The translations under genes were made by a program, and so were the position numbers. The notes under the pieces were generated by a model. The model saw only the letters and a program-made list of their open reading frames with translations. It was not told the DNA's origin and searched no databases. From NCBI GenBank assembly GCA_008477525.1, contig SPDT01000007.1, positions 4,030,001 through 4,094,000 on the forward strand: a stretch of 64,000 nucleotides of DNA, read 5' to 3'. Source of the DNA: Hypomyces perniciosus. Lineage: Eukaryota > Ascomycota > Sordariomycetes > Hypocreales > Hypocreaceae. Positions 12,901 through 23,550 of this stretch are shown here, piece by piece; positions within the stretch are counted from its first letter, which is position 1, and each line of letters begins with the position of its first letter.

Positions 12901-13508
12901 ATCCTCTATCCTCTATAATTTCGGCGATCTTGGCTGCGGGAAGAAGCTCCGGATCATGTTCGATAACGGCTCGCTCGGAAAGAAGTGAGATATTGAAATG
13001 CTTGACTCCAGGCATATCCTTGAACCCGCCTTCGACTGCTGAAGTGCATGCGCCGCAGGTCATGCCCTCGATTGCGACAGTTGTCGTCACCAAACCATTA
13101 TCCATCTCTTCGACGCCGTCGCCGCCCGCAAATCGGCCCACGACAGGGCTTGGAAGGTCTGTTGATAGCACCTCTGCATCGAAACCGCAGTCCTCTATTA
13201 TCTCTTGGACGTCCTCGGCGCTTATCGTCTGGGGATCATGCATGACAACGGCGCGCTCCATGACGAGACTAACGGAGACGTTGCCAACGCCGCTGACGCC
13301 TTTGAAGCCTGCTTCGACAGCGGATGTACATGCTCCGCATCTTCGAGAAGAGAGTTAGTAATGGATCGCGGGGGACGCTCGGGACAGCAAATTCTACTCA
13401 CGTCATACCGCCCACGCGCAAAGTTGTTGTCGCCAAGTGTTGGCTTCCTGGCGCAAGTCTCGCATTGTCGGTGTCCCTCCCGGGGACTTTGATGTATGCT
13501 GGAGCCAT
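9938..13508 (-). CDS. Copper-transporting P1B-type ATPase (CCC2/ATP7-like)
   Basis: Exon 1 (13508-13402) and exon 2 (13340-9938) join within GGMT|CGAC to give 1169 residues; the 61-bp intron has donor GTGAGT. Three canonical metal-binding HMA domains carry CxxC at C37/C40, C131/C134 and C220/C223. A fourth HMA-like unit (about 293-358) lacks the cysteines. The pump core follows: TGEAMP actuator motif at about 612, CPC in the membrane at about 731-733, DKTG phosphorylation site (D775), SEHP in the N-domain, TGD and GDGINDSPALA in the P-domain, and final helices with the family Met/Ser signature. Known role: ATP-driven delivery of copper into the secretory pathway for cuproenzymes, or copper export, receiving copper from an Atx1-type chaperone. 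At 1169 residues it is longer than yeast Ccc2 because of the extra HMA units. The terminal tail is polar. Confidence 0.96.
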
Positions 13509-15031
13509 TATCTGTTCTCGCGCGGCGCGCCTTTTGTGCTGTGTCTCCTCCAAGTAAGAAGCGTCCGCAGGGCGGAGAGTACGGAGTAGTCGCCTCTATC
13601 AATGAATTGCGTTCCAGGCGGCCGTTGGCATTTCAAACAGAATCGGTGATGCCGGAGAAGTAGTAGTAGTAGTGGTAGTATTACCTAGGTATCCCCGAAG
13701 CATGTGGAACAAGACGTCTCGTAACCCCGACCAGGCTCGGCTCCAGCCTGACTCCTGGCAATCCGCAAGACTATTTAATATTACACGGTACTATACGGAG
13801 TAATTGAGGTGGTAATCACCCGAGAAAGGTTTGTCAGCGCGGGAAGAGTCGAGAAAATGTCGCCGTTGCTTCCGTGGCGTCCGTATCCGCGGAGGGCGCA
13901 AATCCACCACCACTCGATTTGCTGCGAGACAATCTCGCTGCTCAGCCTTGCGATGAGATCCGAAAATAGCAAATGCGGCGTTTCTAAGGTGATAATAGCT
14001 TGGTAGGAATCGAAAAACGAGCCGGAACCTTCGTCTTCCGGATGCAAATGCGGATCTACTCTGTAGTAGTGGAAGGCGTACGAACAAATTGGGATGGCAT
14101 TGCAAGGGACACTGATGCATGTTATATCAGTCTAGGCGCCGAGACGCCAAAGATGGATGGCACACAAACACGGAAGATATGGACATCAGATAATATCCGA
14201 AAAGTAGTATTAGTACGGAGTACTCCATACTCCTACTAACTCCGTCGTACTACTAGGCATGTAATATTGTGCTTTTCTAAGCGAGTAGAACTAATGTTTT
14301 AAGCTGCTGGGCGCACGTTTCATAAATCATCTGTGTTGAAAGGAGGAATTGACGATAGTACAACGACGGCGCCTTAACATGTCGGCCAACTTTTAAATCA
14401 GATCACAAGACGATATAGGTCCGACATGATTTGCATGAGTGACAACGACCAACCAGTTAGAAATCGTCCCTGAAAGTGATTGAAATATGGCGTCCATCCG
14501 TTAGCAAAACACCTTCTCTCTTGGGAGCGGGAACCTCAACAATCAACACACGATCCTCTCTAATGGTATCCAATTCTCGGCGCAACTCAGGCTGTTGGGT
14601 AGCAATTGATTGCCAAGTGTTGAAAACCTTCCGAATCGCTTACAGAGAGTAATTTATATCTTCACAGCTCATTAGAATAAAGGACCAAATAATACCCATG
14701 GAATACGAGGATGGAAAATGCCTGGTAATAAAGCAAGGCCACCAACCCCTGTATAAGACCCCACTACGCTACGCCCCGCGGTTGAGCTCCAGGGAGCCTC
14801 AACACCACCAAAGCAACCCAGGCAGGGCCTTGTGAACTTTCAAACACTCCTGATACACACACCCACTCATTAAACGGACCCCATCAAGCGGAACCTGATA
14901 CTCTCAGCTTTGCCATCATAGACCTTGCAGACACACCATTGTCAGCCTTGTCCACCAGGCTGAGGTCTCCCCACCCCTGCCGCCGAGGCGTGCGAACGCC
15001 TGTATCTACTCTCCAAGACCAAGCAACAACC
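13509..15031. other. Divergent promoter region between copper ATPase and CSN7
   Basis: This 1.5-kb spacer separates two divergent genes. Copies of the TACGGAGTA motif lie at about 13578, 13793 and 14212. The stretch just before 15032 is C-rich and may be the CSN7 leader. No gene is supported. Confidence 0.6.
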
Positions 15032-15935
15032 ATGGAGCAGACCAAGGCCCTTAACGCCCTAGAGGTACGGCATCGCGTGTTATGAATCTACTAGATATAA
15101 AAATCGACCAACTAACCACCCGCAGCCCTTCCTGGCACTCTCAAAGTCAGCCACCTCTCCCCGCGCAGCAGCCGACCTCGTCACCCGCGCAACCTCCGCC
15201 CCAAATACCTTCCTCTTCGTCGAGCTCCTTCAAACGCCCCAGATCCAAGCTTTGGCCAGCAGTTCGGAGTTCAACCCTTACCTCATCTTGCTGCAAATCT
15301 TCTCCTACGGAACCTATAACACCTACCATGCCACTCCCGACCTCCCCGCCCTGAACGATACCCAGACCCTCAAGCTCCGCCAGCTCTCCCTCTTATCTTT
15401 AGCCAGCGACCGCTCAAGCCTCTCCTACGATGCCTTGCAGCAGGCTTTAGGTCTCTCCTCTGCGCGTGAGGTGGAAGACCTCGTCATCACTGCTATCTAC
15501 GCCGGCCTTCTTCATGCCACGCTCGACCCCGCCCGTCAAGCCGTTCAAGTCACAAGCATCTCACCCCTTCGGGATCTGGCCCCCGGAACCATCCCCGACA
15601 TGATCTTCGCCCTGCGGAACTGGGGTGGCCGCTGCACATCCACGCTCAGCGACCTCGAAGCACAGATGAAGAGCATCCGTGCCGCCGCTGCCGCCAGGGA
15701 GAAGGAAAAGAGAGCCTCAGACGAAAAGATACAGCAATTGATGGCAGACGTGGCAGACCCAGATAGGAAAGGTGGGATGCCGACGTACTCCCGAGACGCA
15801 CTTGTACGAAGGGGCATCAACAAGCGGACAATGGCGGATCCAGTAACTTCGATAACAATCGAGTCGATGGACGTTGATGAGCCCCTCCACGCCGGTGAGG
15901 ATATGACAAAGCGGGCAAGCAAGCGTAAGATGTGA
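15032..15935 (+). CDS. csnG: COP9 signalosome subunit 7 (PCI domain)
   Basis: Exon 1 (15032-15064, 11 codons) and exon 2 (15126-15935) are split by a 61-bp intron with donor GTACGG and acceptor CGCAG; the product is 280 residues. The N-terminal helical repeats (about 10-90) contain FLALSKSA and NTFLFVELLQTP, typical of CSN7. The PCI winged helix follows (about 100-190), with LRQLSLLSLA and YDALQQALGLSSAREVEDLV as its core. A long charged coiled coil (about 200-230) and a basic tail ending KRASKRKM complete it. Known role: scaffold subunit of the CSN complex that removes Nedd8 from cullins; in filamentous fungi it links ubiquitin ligase control to light and development. Length agrees with the family. 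The symbol follows Aspergillus usage. eIF3m is the main alternative PCI protein but fits less well. Confidence 0.88.
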
Positions 15936-16400
15936 GCGCTTCCCAACGGAGAGGGAGTGGAGAGAGAAGCACGTTTGCATGATAAATGAGATCCCAAAAT
16001 TTGATGACACGAAAAAATACTTTGTAATAGACGATGCTACGATTACCGCCTTGGTTTGCGTGTCCTGCTGCTATCTACTGGGAATATGTCAAAAAAAAAA
16101 ACCTTTGACCAGCAACTCCAAACTGTACCCATCAAGCCGTGGCTGATGATACAAGTTGTAGTAGATGAAATACAGAAAGAAATTACTTAATCCTGAACCC
16201 AACGCCAGACCCCATCGGTCTCTTTCAACGGTAAAAAAAAAAGCATGCGTGCCCAGATAAACCCTACAAATTCTCATGACGGTCGTGAATAATTATCTGC
16301 CCTATGGCATCTCAATAAGGAATGATGAGATGAAGACGCAAAAGATCGAAAGCCAGTGTGACGTCCCGCATCCCCCCTGGCTAGAGACATTTGAATGAAT
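15936..16400. other. Convergent 3' region of CSN7 and RAX1-like gene
   Basis: The 465-bp spacer between two converging genes holds two short A runs (about 16090 and 16233). No frame shows coding character. Confidence 0.6.
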
Positions 16401-17604
16401 TCAGAGTCTCTTGCCTGGAACCAGAATGAAGAGGACACATAATCCGGCATCGATAAGGAGAGTTATCGCCAGCACCATAAGTGCTCGTTTGGCAAGAAGA
16501 GCGCGGACATAAGGCTCTCGTATGCGCGAGAAGTTGAAGGGGGTGTATTCGCTGAGACCGATGAGCGCCATGATGGGGTCCAGGGAGTATTGATAGGACG
16601 CAAGAAAGTAAACGCCAGTGGTAAATGGGAGAATGAGCTACCAATGCGTTAGTTAAGAATGACGAGACACCAGTGAGATCAAGTTCACATACCCAGCACC
16701 TAGTAAGACGAGATTGGTCAAGGAAAATGAGGATAAATCCGGTCCAGAAGGCGCCAAAAATAGCGATAAGTCCAACGATTAAGCGCAAAACGAGCGTTGG
16801 TGGGATTAGGTTGCCGAGTGCCTTCATTCTCAAGAAACCCGGGAACGCATCTCGTTCCATAGCCTGGAACACGTAGTCCTTAGCCACGTCGAAGACTTCC
16901 GGGTCATCACGACCGTACTCCTCAATCGCGGTAGTGACTTCTTGGGTAATGGAGCCGGGTAAGGTGATTTCTCTCTCGGCGCCGGGGAGCAGGAACGTGT
17001 ACAGTATCTTCTCTGCAGATGCTCTAATGTCTTGTCGCGCAACAGCATGGGCGGGTGAGTTCGAGTCGGTTAAGTCGCGGGGTGTGCTGAACTGAGGGCT
17101 AGGCCTAGTACGACCAGATCCGCTCTGGGGAGAGTCGTGATTCTGATCTTCACGCAAGAAGGCCGACATCTGAGCATCCTGGTCCCTCTGTTTCTCTGTC
17201 GTGTACATGGAGGGTCCAGCAGCATGAGATTCGAGATCGCCGAGATTCTCCAGAATTGCAGAGGATCGCTTAGATCCGGCCTTTTCAACGTCCGGCGTCG
17301 CGACCAGAACTGATCGTCGAAGCTCGCGAACATAATGGCGGCATAGCGACGTATGTTGAGCCACATCCAACCTGATGACGTCGTCAGTAAGCCACCTTCT
17401 CATGTTGGAAGCAGGTATTACTATAGCTTACCAAAAGTCAAGATAATCGACTGAGCGCTGCTGATCGCGCATATAAATGTAGAACGAAAATAGGTCGACA
17501 GGTGGTAGCGTCCGACGGCTCAGCACCTCAAACAGAGTCGGCAGTCTATTCCGGGCCAAATCGGGCAGAGGCGTTGACACGCCCATCTCTCGACTGTCCT
17601 CCAT
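16401..17604 (-). CDS. rax1: RAX1-like RGS-domain membrane protein
   Basis: Three exons, 17604-17432, 17371-16693 and 16637-16401, join exactly in frame to 362 residues. The N-terminus (LPTLFEVLSRRTLPPVD, FSFYIYMRDQQRSVDYLDFW) starts an RGS-like fold, which resumes after a polar Ser/Thr/Pro insert of about 80 residues at ASAEKILYTFLLPGAEREI and VFDVAKDYVFQAMERDAFPGFL. Three to four hydrophobic helices fill the C-terminal third. This order (RGS halves, then transmembrane helices) is that of yeast Rax1, a plasma-membrane landmark that works with Rax2 in bipolar bud-site selection and polarity. In filamentous fungi a role in polarised growth or appressorium formation is known for Rax1 relatives. 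Introns are 60 and 55 bp. The symbol is by similarity only. Confidence 0.8.
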
Positions 17605-18294
17605 TGTTGTATACTAGAGAAAAAAACGTTGATAGAAATAAACGAGTGACGATTCCGAAAGGACGATAAAACTGCGCTTTCGTTGCTCGAGAAACCCCCT
17701 TTGTTGCTGCTGTGTGGCTGTCGTGAAACGGGCAACGGAAGCGCCGTGAGAAAATGAAATGCCTCCCGACCGGGGGAGCGTTTGACGTGTCGCCGAGGAC
17801 GATATCGGCCGATGCAGATGCAAAGAGAAGCAGCGCCGATGCGCAGGAGCTTCTAGCACCTTGTCGCCGGTCGTGATAACTGGAATGCGGCGTTGTTGAC
17901 CGGGCCTTTACGGGTCATCGATTGGCGTCGATAAACAAATCATCCCTCCTTTGGACCAGCTGACGATTCTCTGCCTCAGGAACAGCCACCTGCTGATTTG
18001 TCACGTGGGAGATTTCAGTGGGGCCCGACAACACGCGCTTCATTGGCTCGCTACCCCCACCACGGGAATTTCGAGCCTGCCCTACGCACAAAGATTTTGT
18101 GGAATTTGGCATTTCCGACATCAACACCTCCTCAACGCCAGACCGTGAAGAGACGATCCGCAGGTACGAAGCGCCACCAATCCTTTTTCCCTCTTCACGA
18201 ACATTCCCTCTATCTTCTGTCACGAGAGCCCTGTGGCCGCTGCACACATTGGTCATCACCGCGCCCGATCGAGGACTGACAGTCAATCTCAGAA
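17605..18294. promoter_or_regulatory. Divergent promoter of RAX1-like and RPL31 genes
   Basis: A 690-bp spacer separates divergent starts. It contains a palindromic CACGTG (about 18002-18008, in TCACGTGGGA) and an ATTGG/CCAAT box at about 18040, both common in fungal promoters. The 100 bp before 18295 are CT-rich. The functional assignment of these sites is inference. Confidence 0.45.
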
Positions 18295-18849
18295 ATGTCG
18301 TCAAAGAAGCCTGCAGGAAAGCCCCAGCGCTCCGCTATTGCGGACGTTGTTGCCCGAGAGTACACCATCCACATGCACAAGAGGGTATGTCGCCTCGGCC
18401 AGCTCACCGGAGCGTTGCGAGAAACATGTTTTGGTTGGGAAACGGTGCGCTAACAGGACTGAAGCTGCACGGTGTTACTTTCAAGAAGAGGGCTCCCCGT
18501 GCCATCAAGGAGATCAAGGCTTTCGCGACTCAGGCTATGGTACGACTTCCCCCGAAAACCGTGGTGTCTTCCAGCTCAATTGGCTGTGAAGGAGAGGGGC
18601 GTGCGGACTGCGAGGGTAGATTGGACATACTGACTGGTTTACTAGGGCACCACTGATGTTCGGATCGACCCTCAGCTCAACAAGAAGGTCTGGGAGCAGG
18701 GTGTCAAGGGCGTTGCCTACAGACTCCGAGTACGAATTTCCCGACGACGAAACGATGAGGAGGGTGCCAAGGAGAAGCTGTACAGCTACGTTCAGGCAGT
18801 GAATGTCAAGAACCCCAAGGGCCTCGCGACGGAGGTCGTCGAGGAGTAA
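18295..18849 (+). CDS. rpl31: 60S ribosomal protein L31 (eL31)
   Basis: Exons 18295-18384, 18465-18539 and 18646-18849 give 122 residues. Introns are 80 and 106 bp; the first has CTAAC as branch point and GAAG as acceptor. The product reads continuously with family blocks REYTIHMHKR, LHGVTFKKRAPRAIKEIK, DVRIDPQLNKKVWEQG, YRLRVRISRRRNDEE and a C-terminal NPKGLATEVVEE. It is a basic protein of the large-subunit surface near the polypeptide exit tunnel and interacts with nascent-chain factors. Length agrees with fungal L31. Strong C-ending codon bias agrees with high expression. Confidence 0.97.
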
Positions 18850-19269
18850 AGAAAATTTGTTTCTCTTTGGGAATGGTTCTGGGGTGGCATGGCATTACGG
18901 AGTTGCAACCGGCTCTTCTAGCTTTTCACGCTGAAAATACAGACGGAAATGTGATCAAAAAAAATTGTTCCACGACGACTCTGCCCGGCGACGGTGTTTA
19001 ACGGCAAGGAGGCATTGACTGCAAAGGGGAAGATTTGGACAGTCGTGAGAGGTAGTGATTGTTTGTCTTGATCTATCGACGGGTTCTGCTGCCAGCAGTG
19101 ACCATTTACACACCCATAGAAGGGCAAAAAGACCCTCCTTCCCCAACCCCGTTGCGGAAAATACAAAAATACACCCAAAAATACCCTGTCAAGCAATCAA
19201 GTCATGCCCCAAGGACTCCAGTTATCCCATTGAAAGAAATAATGTCATGGCTCCGTATGCAAAACATGT
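18850..19269. other. Convergent 3' region of RPL31 and E2 genes
   Basis: The 420-bp spacer between converging genes probably holds both 3' UTRs. Nothing else is recognised. Confidence 0.6.
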
Positions 19270-19934
19270 CTACTCCTCCTCGATATCCCGGTGTCGGCCC
19301 ATAACCTTCTTCTTGAACTCCTCGGGATCTTTGTCCCAGAGCTCCGCAGCTTCGCCGTTCAGAGGAGAGGCGCTTTAGCCAAACAATGTTAGCGTCGGGT
19401 TCTGAGGTTCGATAGTGAGTGGAACAAGGGGTTCATCTTACTTGTTGGGCTCGCCAAGCAGACTCTGCAAGCTCAGCAAGACGGTCTGAATGTTGTAGGC
19501 AGCAGTCCACTTGTCCTTGAGAATGTCCAAGCAGATGCGGCCAGAGAAGTCGACATTGGGGTGGTAGATGGGCGTCTTGAAGAGCACCGTTGGCGGAGCG
19601 TAGGGGTAGTTTGAAGGGAAGGCAAAGCTCAGCTTGAAGGTAAGGCCGGCATAAGGCGTGTCTTCAGGGCCTTCGATGGTGGCCGTCCAGGACATGAGGT
19701 TGCCGTCGGCCGAGGGGAAAGCAGAGACGCCAGGAGCTGGCGACGTCATGAGCGTCATAAGCTCAGTCTGCAACCTAAGATGGAGAACCAATCAGTCGAT
19801 AGTTCCGCCGAAGTGCCAGGGTAGATGTACCTCTTGGTGACGCTCTGTGAATCAGGGCCCTTGCGAGCGGTATTGAGCTTGGAGGCCTGGACGTTGCCAG
19901 GAGTAGAGTTCTGGTTGTCCTCAGTGTAATCCAT
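19270..19934 (-). CDS. ubc11: Ubiquitin-conjugating enzyme E2, UBE2C/UbcH10 type (APC/C partner)
   Basis: Exons 19934-19831, 19774-19442 and 19372-19270 give 179 residues; introns are 56 and 69 bp. The N-terminal extension (about 30 residues, Asn/Ser-rich) precedes the UBC fold, as in UBE2C. Key motifs are [14 protein letters not shown] (helix 1), the HPN triad (H106), the active cysteine C116 in [12 protein letters not shown], and [19 protein letters not shown] near the end. The LQTELMTLM and EPNNASPLN stretches are characteristic of UBE2C/Ubc11. Known role: adds the first ubiquitins to mitotic cyclins and securin with the anaphase-promoting complex. It is head to head with CHK1 across a 750-bp promoter, and the APC/C subunit APC11 lies 3 kb away. 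Confidence 0.93.
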
Positions 19935-20444
19935 TGTAAACAATTGACTGCAGCGGTGAGAGAATATGGTTATTGCGATGTAAAGCTAGCAGCGCAGTAA
20001 TGACGGCAGCACACCAGAATTAAGAGAGAAAAGAGCAATGAGCTGGAGATGATAAGAGAGGACGGAAGACCAAGGCAGACGTCCAGGGAATATAAAGGTT
20101 TCAGACGCGGGATGCTACCGCCAATACGGAATGCGGGTAGGAAGGCCAAAGGCGGGAGGGTGTCTTTGAGGAGGATGTGCTTGAATATGATGGACAAAGA
20201 AAGCAAGCGTTTGGGGCGACAACAAAGACACTCGTTAAAGATCCAGTAGGGGGAAGGTGTTACTAGGGAGGAAAAACAGAGATCGTGGAAGAACTGAGAA
20301 AGCTATTGTCATGGACCGGTCTGTCGTTTTTGGGAACCAATCCAACAGCTCATCCCACTAGTATTATCAATTCAGCGCCAGGTTTGCCGGAGCAACGGAC
20401 AATGGGCGCTGATTCAGCCAATCGACAGCCGCGGGGCTTCAGGC

Positions 20445-20480
20445 GCCGACACCGCCGACACCGCCGACACCGCCATCACC
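20445..20480. repeat. 9-bp tandem repeat, four copies
   Basis: GCCGACACC is repeated three times perfectly (20445-20471), then once with two changes. It ends 10 bp before the ACGCG triplet in the ubc11-chk1 promoter. Confidence 0.85.
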
Positions 20481-20489
20481 GCCCTCTTT

Positions 20490-20515
20490 ACGCGGTGAGA
20501 CGCGACTTAACGCGG
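20490..20515. promoter_or_regulatory. Three ACGCG (MCB-like) cores at 10-bp spacing
   Basis: ACGCGG, ACGCGA and ACGCGG begin at 20490, 20500 and 20510. ACGCG is the core of the MluI cell-cycle box bound by MBF (Mbp1/Res with Swi6), which drives G1/S genes in fungi. A 10-bp pitch puts all three on one face of the helix. Site identity is seen; MBF binding is inference. Confidence 0.5.
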
Positions 20516-20684
20516 CCCATAGTGGCAGTAGTTGATAATAAATACAACCACGAGTACGGAGTACTACTACATCAGAAACCACCTAATTAACTCAGCGCGT
20601 GTATGCGTGCGAGTACTCATACTCCATACTATACACTAGATTGGCTCTCAGAATATTGGAGATTGTGCGTCGTGAACCAGCGTC

Positions 20685-22498
20685 ATGGTGAGTGACTCAA
20701 CTCTCATTCGGCTGCTTGCTGAACGGCTGTGTTGTGTGTTATGTGTTGTGTGCTGCTAGAGCAACGATCCGCCTGCGACAATCCTAATCCCTTGCTTTAC
20801 CTACGTAACTGACCCCATCATGTTGCAGTCACAACTTGATCCTTTACCAAAGGAACTCCCTTTCCGTATCGTCTCCAAAACCATTGGCCGTGGGGCATAT
20901 GCCTCGTATGTCCTCTCACCGGGAGAAATATGAAATATACATCTATGCTAACCACCCCCTTTCGCAGAATAAAAAAAGCCATTCCTCTGGACTCACAAAC
21001 TCCAGTATTCGCTGTCAAGCTCATACACAAAGGCTACGCTGTCAAGCATGGCCGCATCTCCGCAAAGCAGCTGGCCATGGAGGTCTCTCTCCACTCCCAC
21101 ATTGGCCAGCACCCCAACATAATCGAGTGGTTTGCCTCAGGCGAGGATACCGTCTGGCGCTGGATAGCCATGGAGTATGCCGAGGGCGGCGACCTCTTTG
21201 ACAAGATCGAAGCCGACGTTGGCGTCAGGGAAGACATTGCCCAGATCTACTTTCTTCAGCTCGTCAGCGGTGTGAGCTTCATGCACTCCAAGGGCGTGGC
21301 TCATCGCGATCTGAAGCCCGAGAATATCCTACTATCCCAGGATGGCAGTCTGAAACTGGCTGATTTTGGCATGGCAACCATGTTCGAGTACAAGGGCCAA
21401 CGCAAGTCCAGCTCAACCTTGTGCGGGAGTCCCCCGTATATTGCACCGGAGATTCTTGCTTGCGGGAGGGTCGATAAGAGGTCACCCAGCGCCGGCAAGT
21501 ACTCGCCCGACCTGGTTGACGTATGGTCCTGTGGAGTCATCCTATTCGTCTTACTTGTCGGCAACACACCCTGGGATGAACCTTCGTCAACCAGCTGGGA
21601 GTTCAAGGAGTATGTACGGACATCAGGAAGAAGCACAGACGCACTCTGGGAGAGGATACCTCCAGAAGCCCTCTCCCTTCTGCGAGGCATGATGTCCATT
21701 GATCCCAAGAAACGCTTCAACTTCACCCAAATTCGCCAACATCCTTGGTATACACGTCATAACACACTGCTCACTGCTGATGGCAGGGTCTCGGACCCTA
21801 TCAACCTGGCAACCCAAATGCTTGAGAACCTCCGTATCGACTTCAGTCAGCTGCCCTCTGCCTCGCAGCCACAACTTGCTTCCGCCTTGACCGATGACAT
21901 GGACGTCGATTCTGGCCTCAATGCTGGTCGCTTCTCGTCCACCCAACCTGAAGCTCCTATCATCGACAAAGACTGGGACTGGGAAGCTCCCGTCCTTCGC
22001 TCCATGGCTGCGCCATCCTCCTCCCTACCAACTCGCGCTTCTGATGCCCGTCGCATGATGCTTGACACGCTCGCTGACGAACCCTCTATGTCGCAATTCT
22101 CCCAGACCCCAGGACCCTCCATGACCCTCACCCAACAGGCGCGCCGCTTCCGCGACATCTGCCCAGCCGAGTCCCTGACCCGGTTTTTCTCTCACGTACC
22201 TCCCGCACACCTCGTGCAAATGCTTAGCGATGCCCTACACCAGCTCAACGTGCCTTTGGCGCCTGTCACACCGAATCTGTATAGCAGTTCCGTAGCCACC
22301 ATCAAAGTCCGCGCCGTCGACGGCCGCCAGCAGAGTCTACACGGCGAAATCCGGGTCGACAGACAACCGCTACCAGACGGCAGCGAAGTTCTAGATGTTC
22401 GGTTTGTCAAGGTCAAGGGCGATCCGCTCGAGTGGCGGCGGTTCTTCAAGAAGGTCGTAGTGCTCTGTAAAGATGGGGTGTATGTCCCGGAGGCTTAG
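20685..22498 (+). CDS. chk1: DNA-damage checkpoint kinase CHK1
   Basis: Coding exons are 20685-20687 (ATG only), 20829-20905 and 20968-22498, giving 536 residues. Intron 1 is 141 bp (donor GTGAGT, branch CTGAC, acceptor TTGCAG). The kinase domain has the Gly loop IGRGAYAS, ATP lysine K44, helix-C glutamate E65, HRDLKPEN with D141, DFG with D159, and the APE region STLCGSPPYIAPE. This activation-segment sequence and the short N-terminus are CHK1-type. A C-terminal KA1-like regulatory region (about 440-536) ends FKKVVVLCKDG. Known role: nuclear effector kinase activated by ATR/Mec1/Rad3 at stalled forks, blocking mitotic entry. The SQ/TQ sites (for example SQFSQTPG in the linker) could be ATR targets. 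An alternative in-frame ATG at 20820, inside the intron, would give MLQSQL if unspliced. Confidence 0.94.
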
Positions 22499-22762
22499 AA
22501 GGGCGTGGGATCATTTTCTCTAGAGGAAAGGAAAATAGAATTGCCAAAAATGGCTTTGGAAGTTTCTGGATAGGCATGTGTGTGAGGGTTGGCATAGGAT
22601 ACAGCATAATATTGGCATGGCACTTTCTATTCCCCCTGCCTGTCTCCGTCACCTATGGATATAGTAATAATAGAGTTTGAATGTGGCACTTGATGGATTC
22701 GGACTGGCTGACTGAAGGATGATTAAAATTTGTGATGTGTGAACTTGGGCATAGACGACTTC

Positions 22763-23240
22763 TCATTCCGCCTGCGAGACCGTTTCATTGACCTGATCTT
22801 GCCACTCGAAGGCTAGAAACCCGATCAGCCATCACGACCACGTCAAGAAATGTCATGAAGAACTTACGCTGTCGACACATGGGACATTGTCCCTTGGCTG
22901 CTTCTTGCTTGATCCACTCCATGATACAATGCTATGTCGGGTCAGTCTCTTACTTACGTAGCTGAGCAAACGCGTCTCAATAACTAACCATGTGAAAATT
23001 ATGACCGCATTTACCAGACACTGGAGCACAAATAGGTCAGTATCATTCACTTCTTAGAGGAGGCAAACGCAAGGGTAAAAAAGTTTCGATATACGCACGT
23101 AGGCTGCAGTCGTCACCAGGGTATTTGCAAGTTGGACATGTACCATCGAAATGGACTTGACAGATGCCACAGACATCGTCTTCAGGGATGTCCCACCGCC
23201 ATGTCGCGACGGTGTTCCACTCTTTTATGGTGACCTTCAT
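22763..23240 (-). CDS. apc11: Anaphase-promoting complex RING subunit APC11
   Basis: Four small exons (23240-23099, 23020-22989, 22931-22868, 22812-22763) join in frame to 95 residues; all four junctions fall in conserved sequence. The RING-H2 ligands are visible in order: CGICQ, CPTCKYPGDDC, CGHNFHMHC and CPMC. The N-terminal VTIKEWNTVATWRWD strand, which packs on the APC2 cullin, and the C-terminal RQPFEWQ are family marks. Known role: catalytic RING that recruits the E2 (UBE2C type) to ubiquitylate cyclins and securin. Its cognate E2 gene is 3 kb away on the same strand. It converges on CHK1 with 264 bp between stop codons. Confidence 0.95.
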
Positions 23241-23550
23241 GACTGTTTTTGGAGTATTATTTGCCCCTTTTGGGGAGTGAAAAATTCAGCACATTGAAGG
23301 ATCCCTTTGCACGATGATGTTCGGTTTCGGTAGAAGTGAAGTGTGAGATTGACCACTGTTGATTAGGTAGGTACTTCATTCAAGTGGGGTGACTAAGCTC
23401 GAAGGCAGCGGCATCAAAGAATCTCTTTGTTCATCGCTCATCATTCATCTCTCATCATTCATCTCATCAAACAAATTAAATCAAATCATATTCTCATCCT
23501 AATATTCAACCAACTCATGTTCTTTTATCGATTTGTCAGCACAATCTTGT
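23241..23550. other. Spacer upstream of APC11, with 14-bp tandem repeat
   Basis: This 310-bp spacer holds the APC11 promoter and the 3' end of the next minus-strand gene. CTCATCATTCATCT occurs twice in tandem (23437-23464). Confidence 0.6.

Larger units (their letters stand above)
19935..20684. promoter_or_regulatory. Shared divergent promoter of E2 (ubc11) and CHK1
   Basis: This 750-bp interval must drive both genes. It contains a 9-bp tandem repeat (20445-20480), three ACGCG cores (20490, 20500, 20510), and copies of the AGTACGGAGTACT motif near 20553 and a diverged version near 20612. No gene is supported inside it. Confidence 0.55.

Noticed and set aside
12621..13358. 245-codon plus-strand frame opposite the copper ATPase
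   Set aside because: It is the antisense shadow of the repeated HMA domains; the minus strand holds clear pump motifs.
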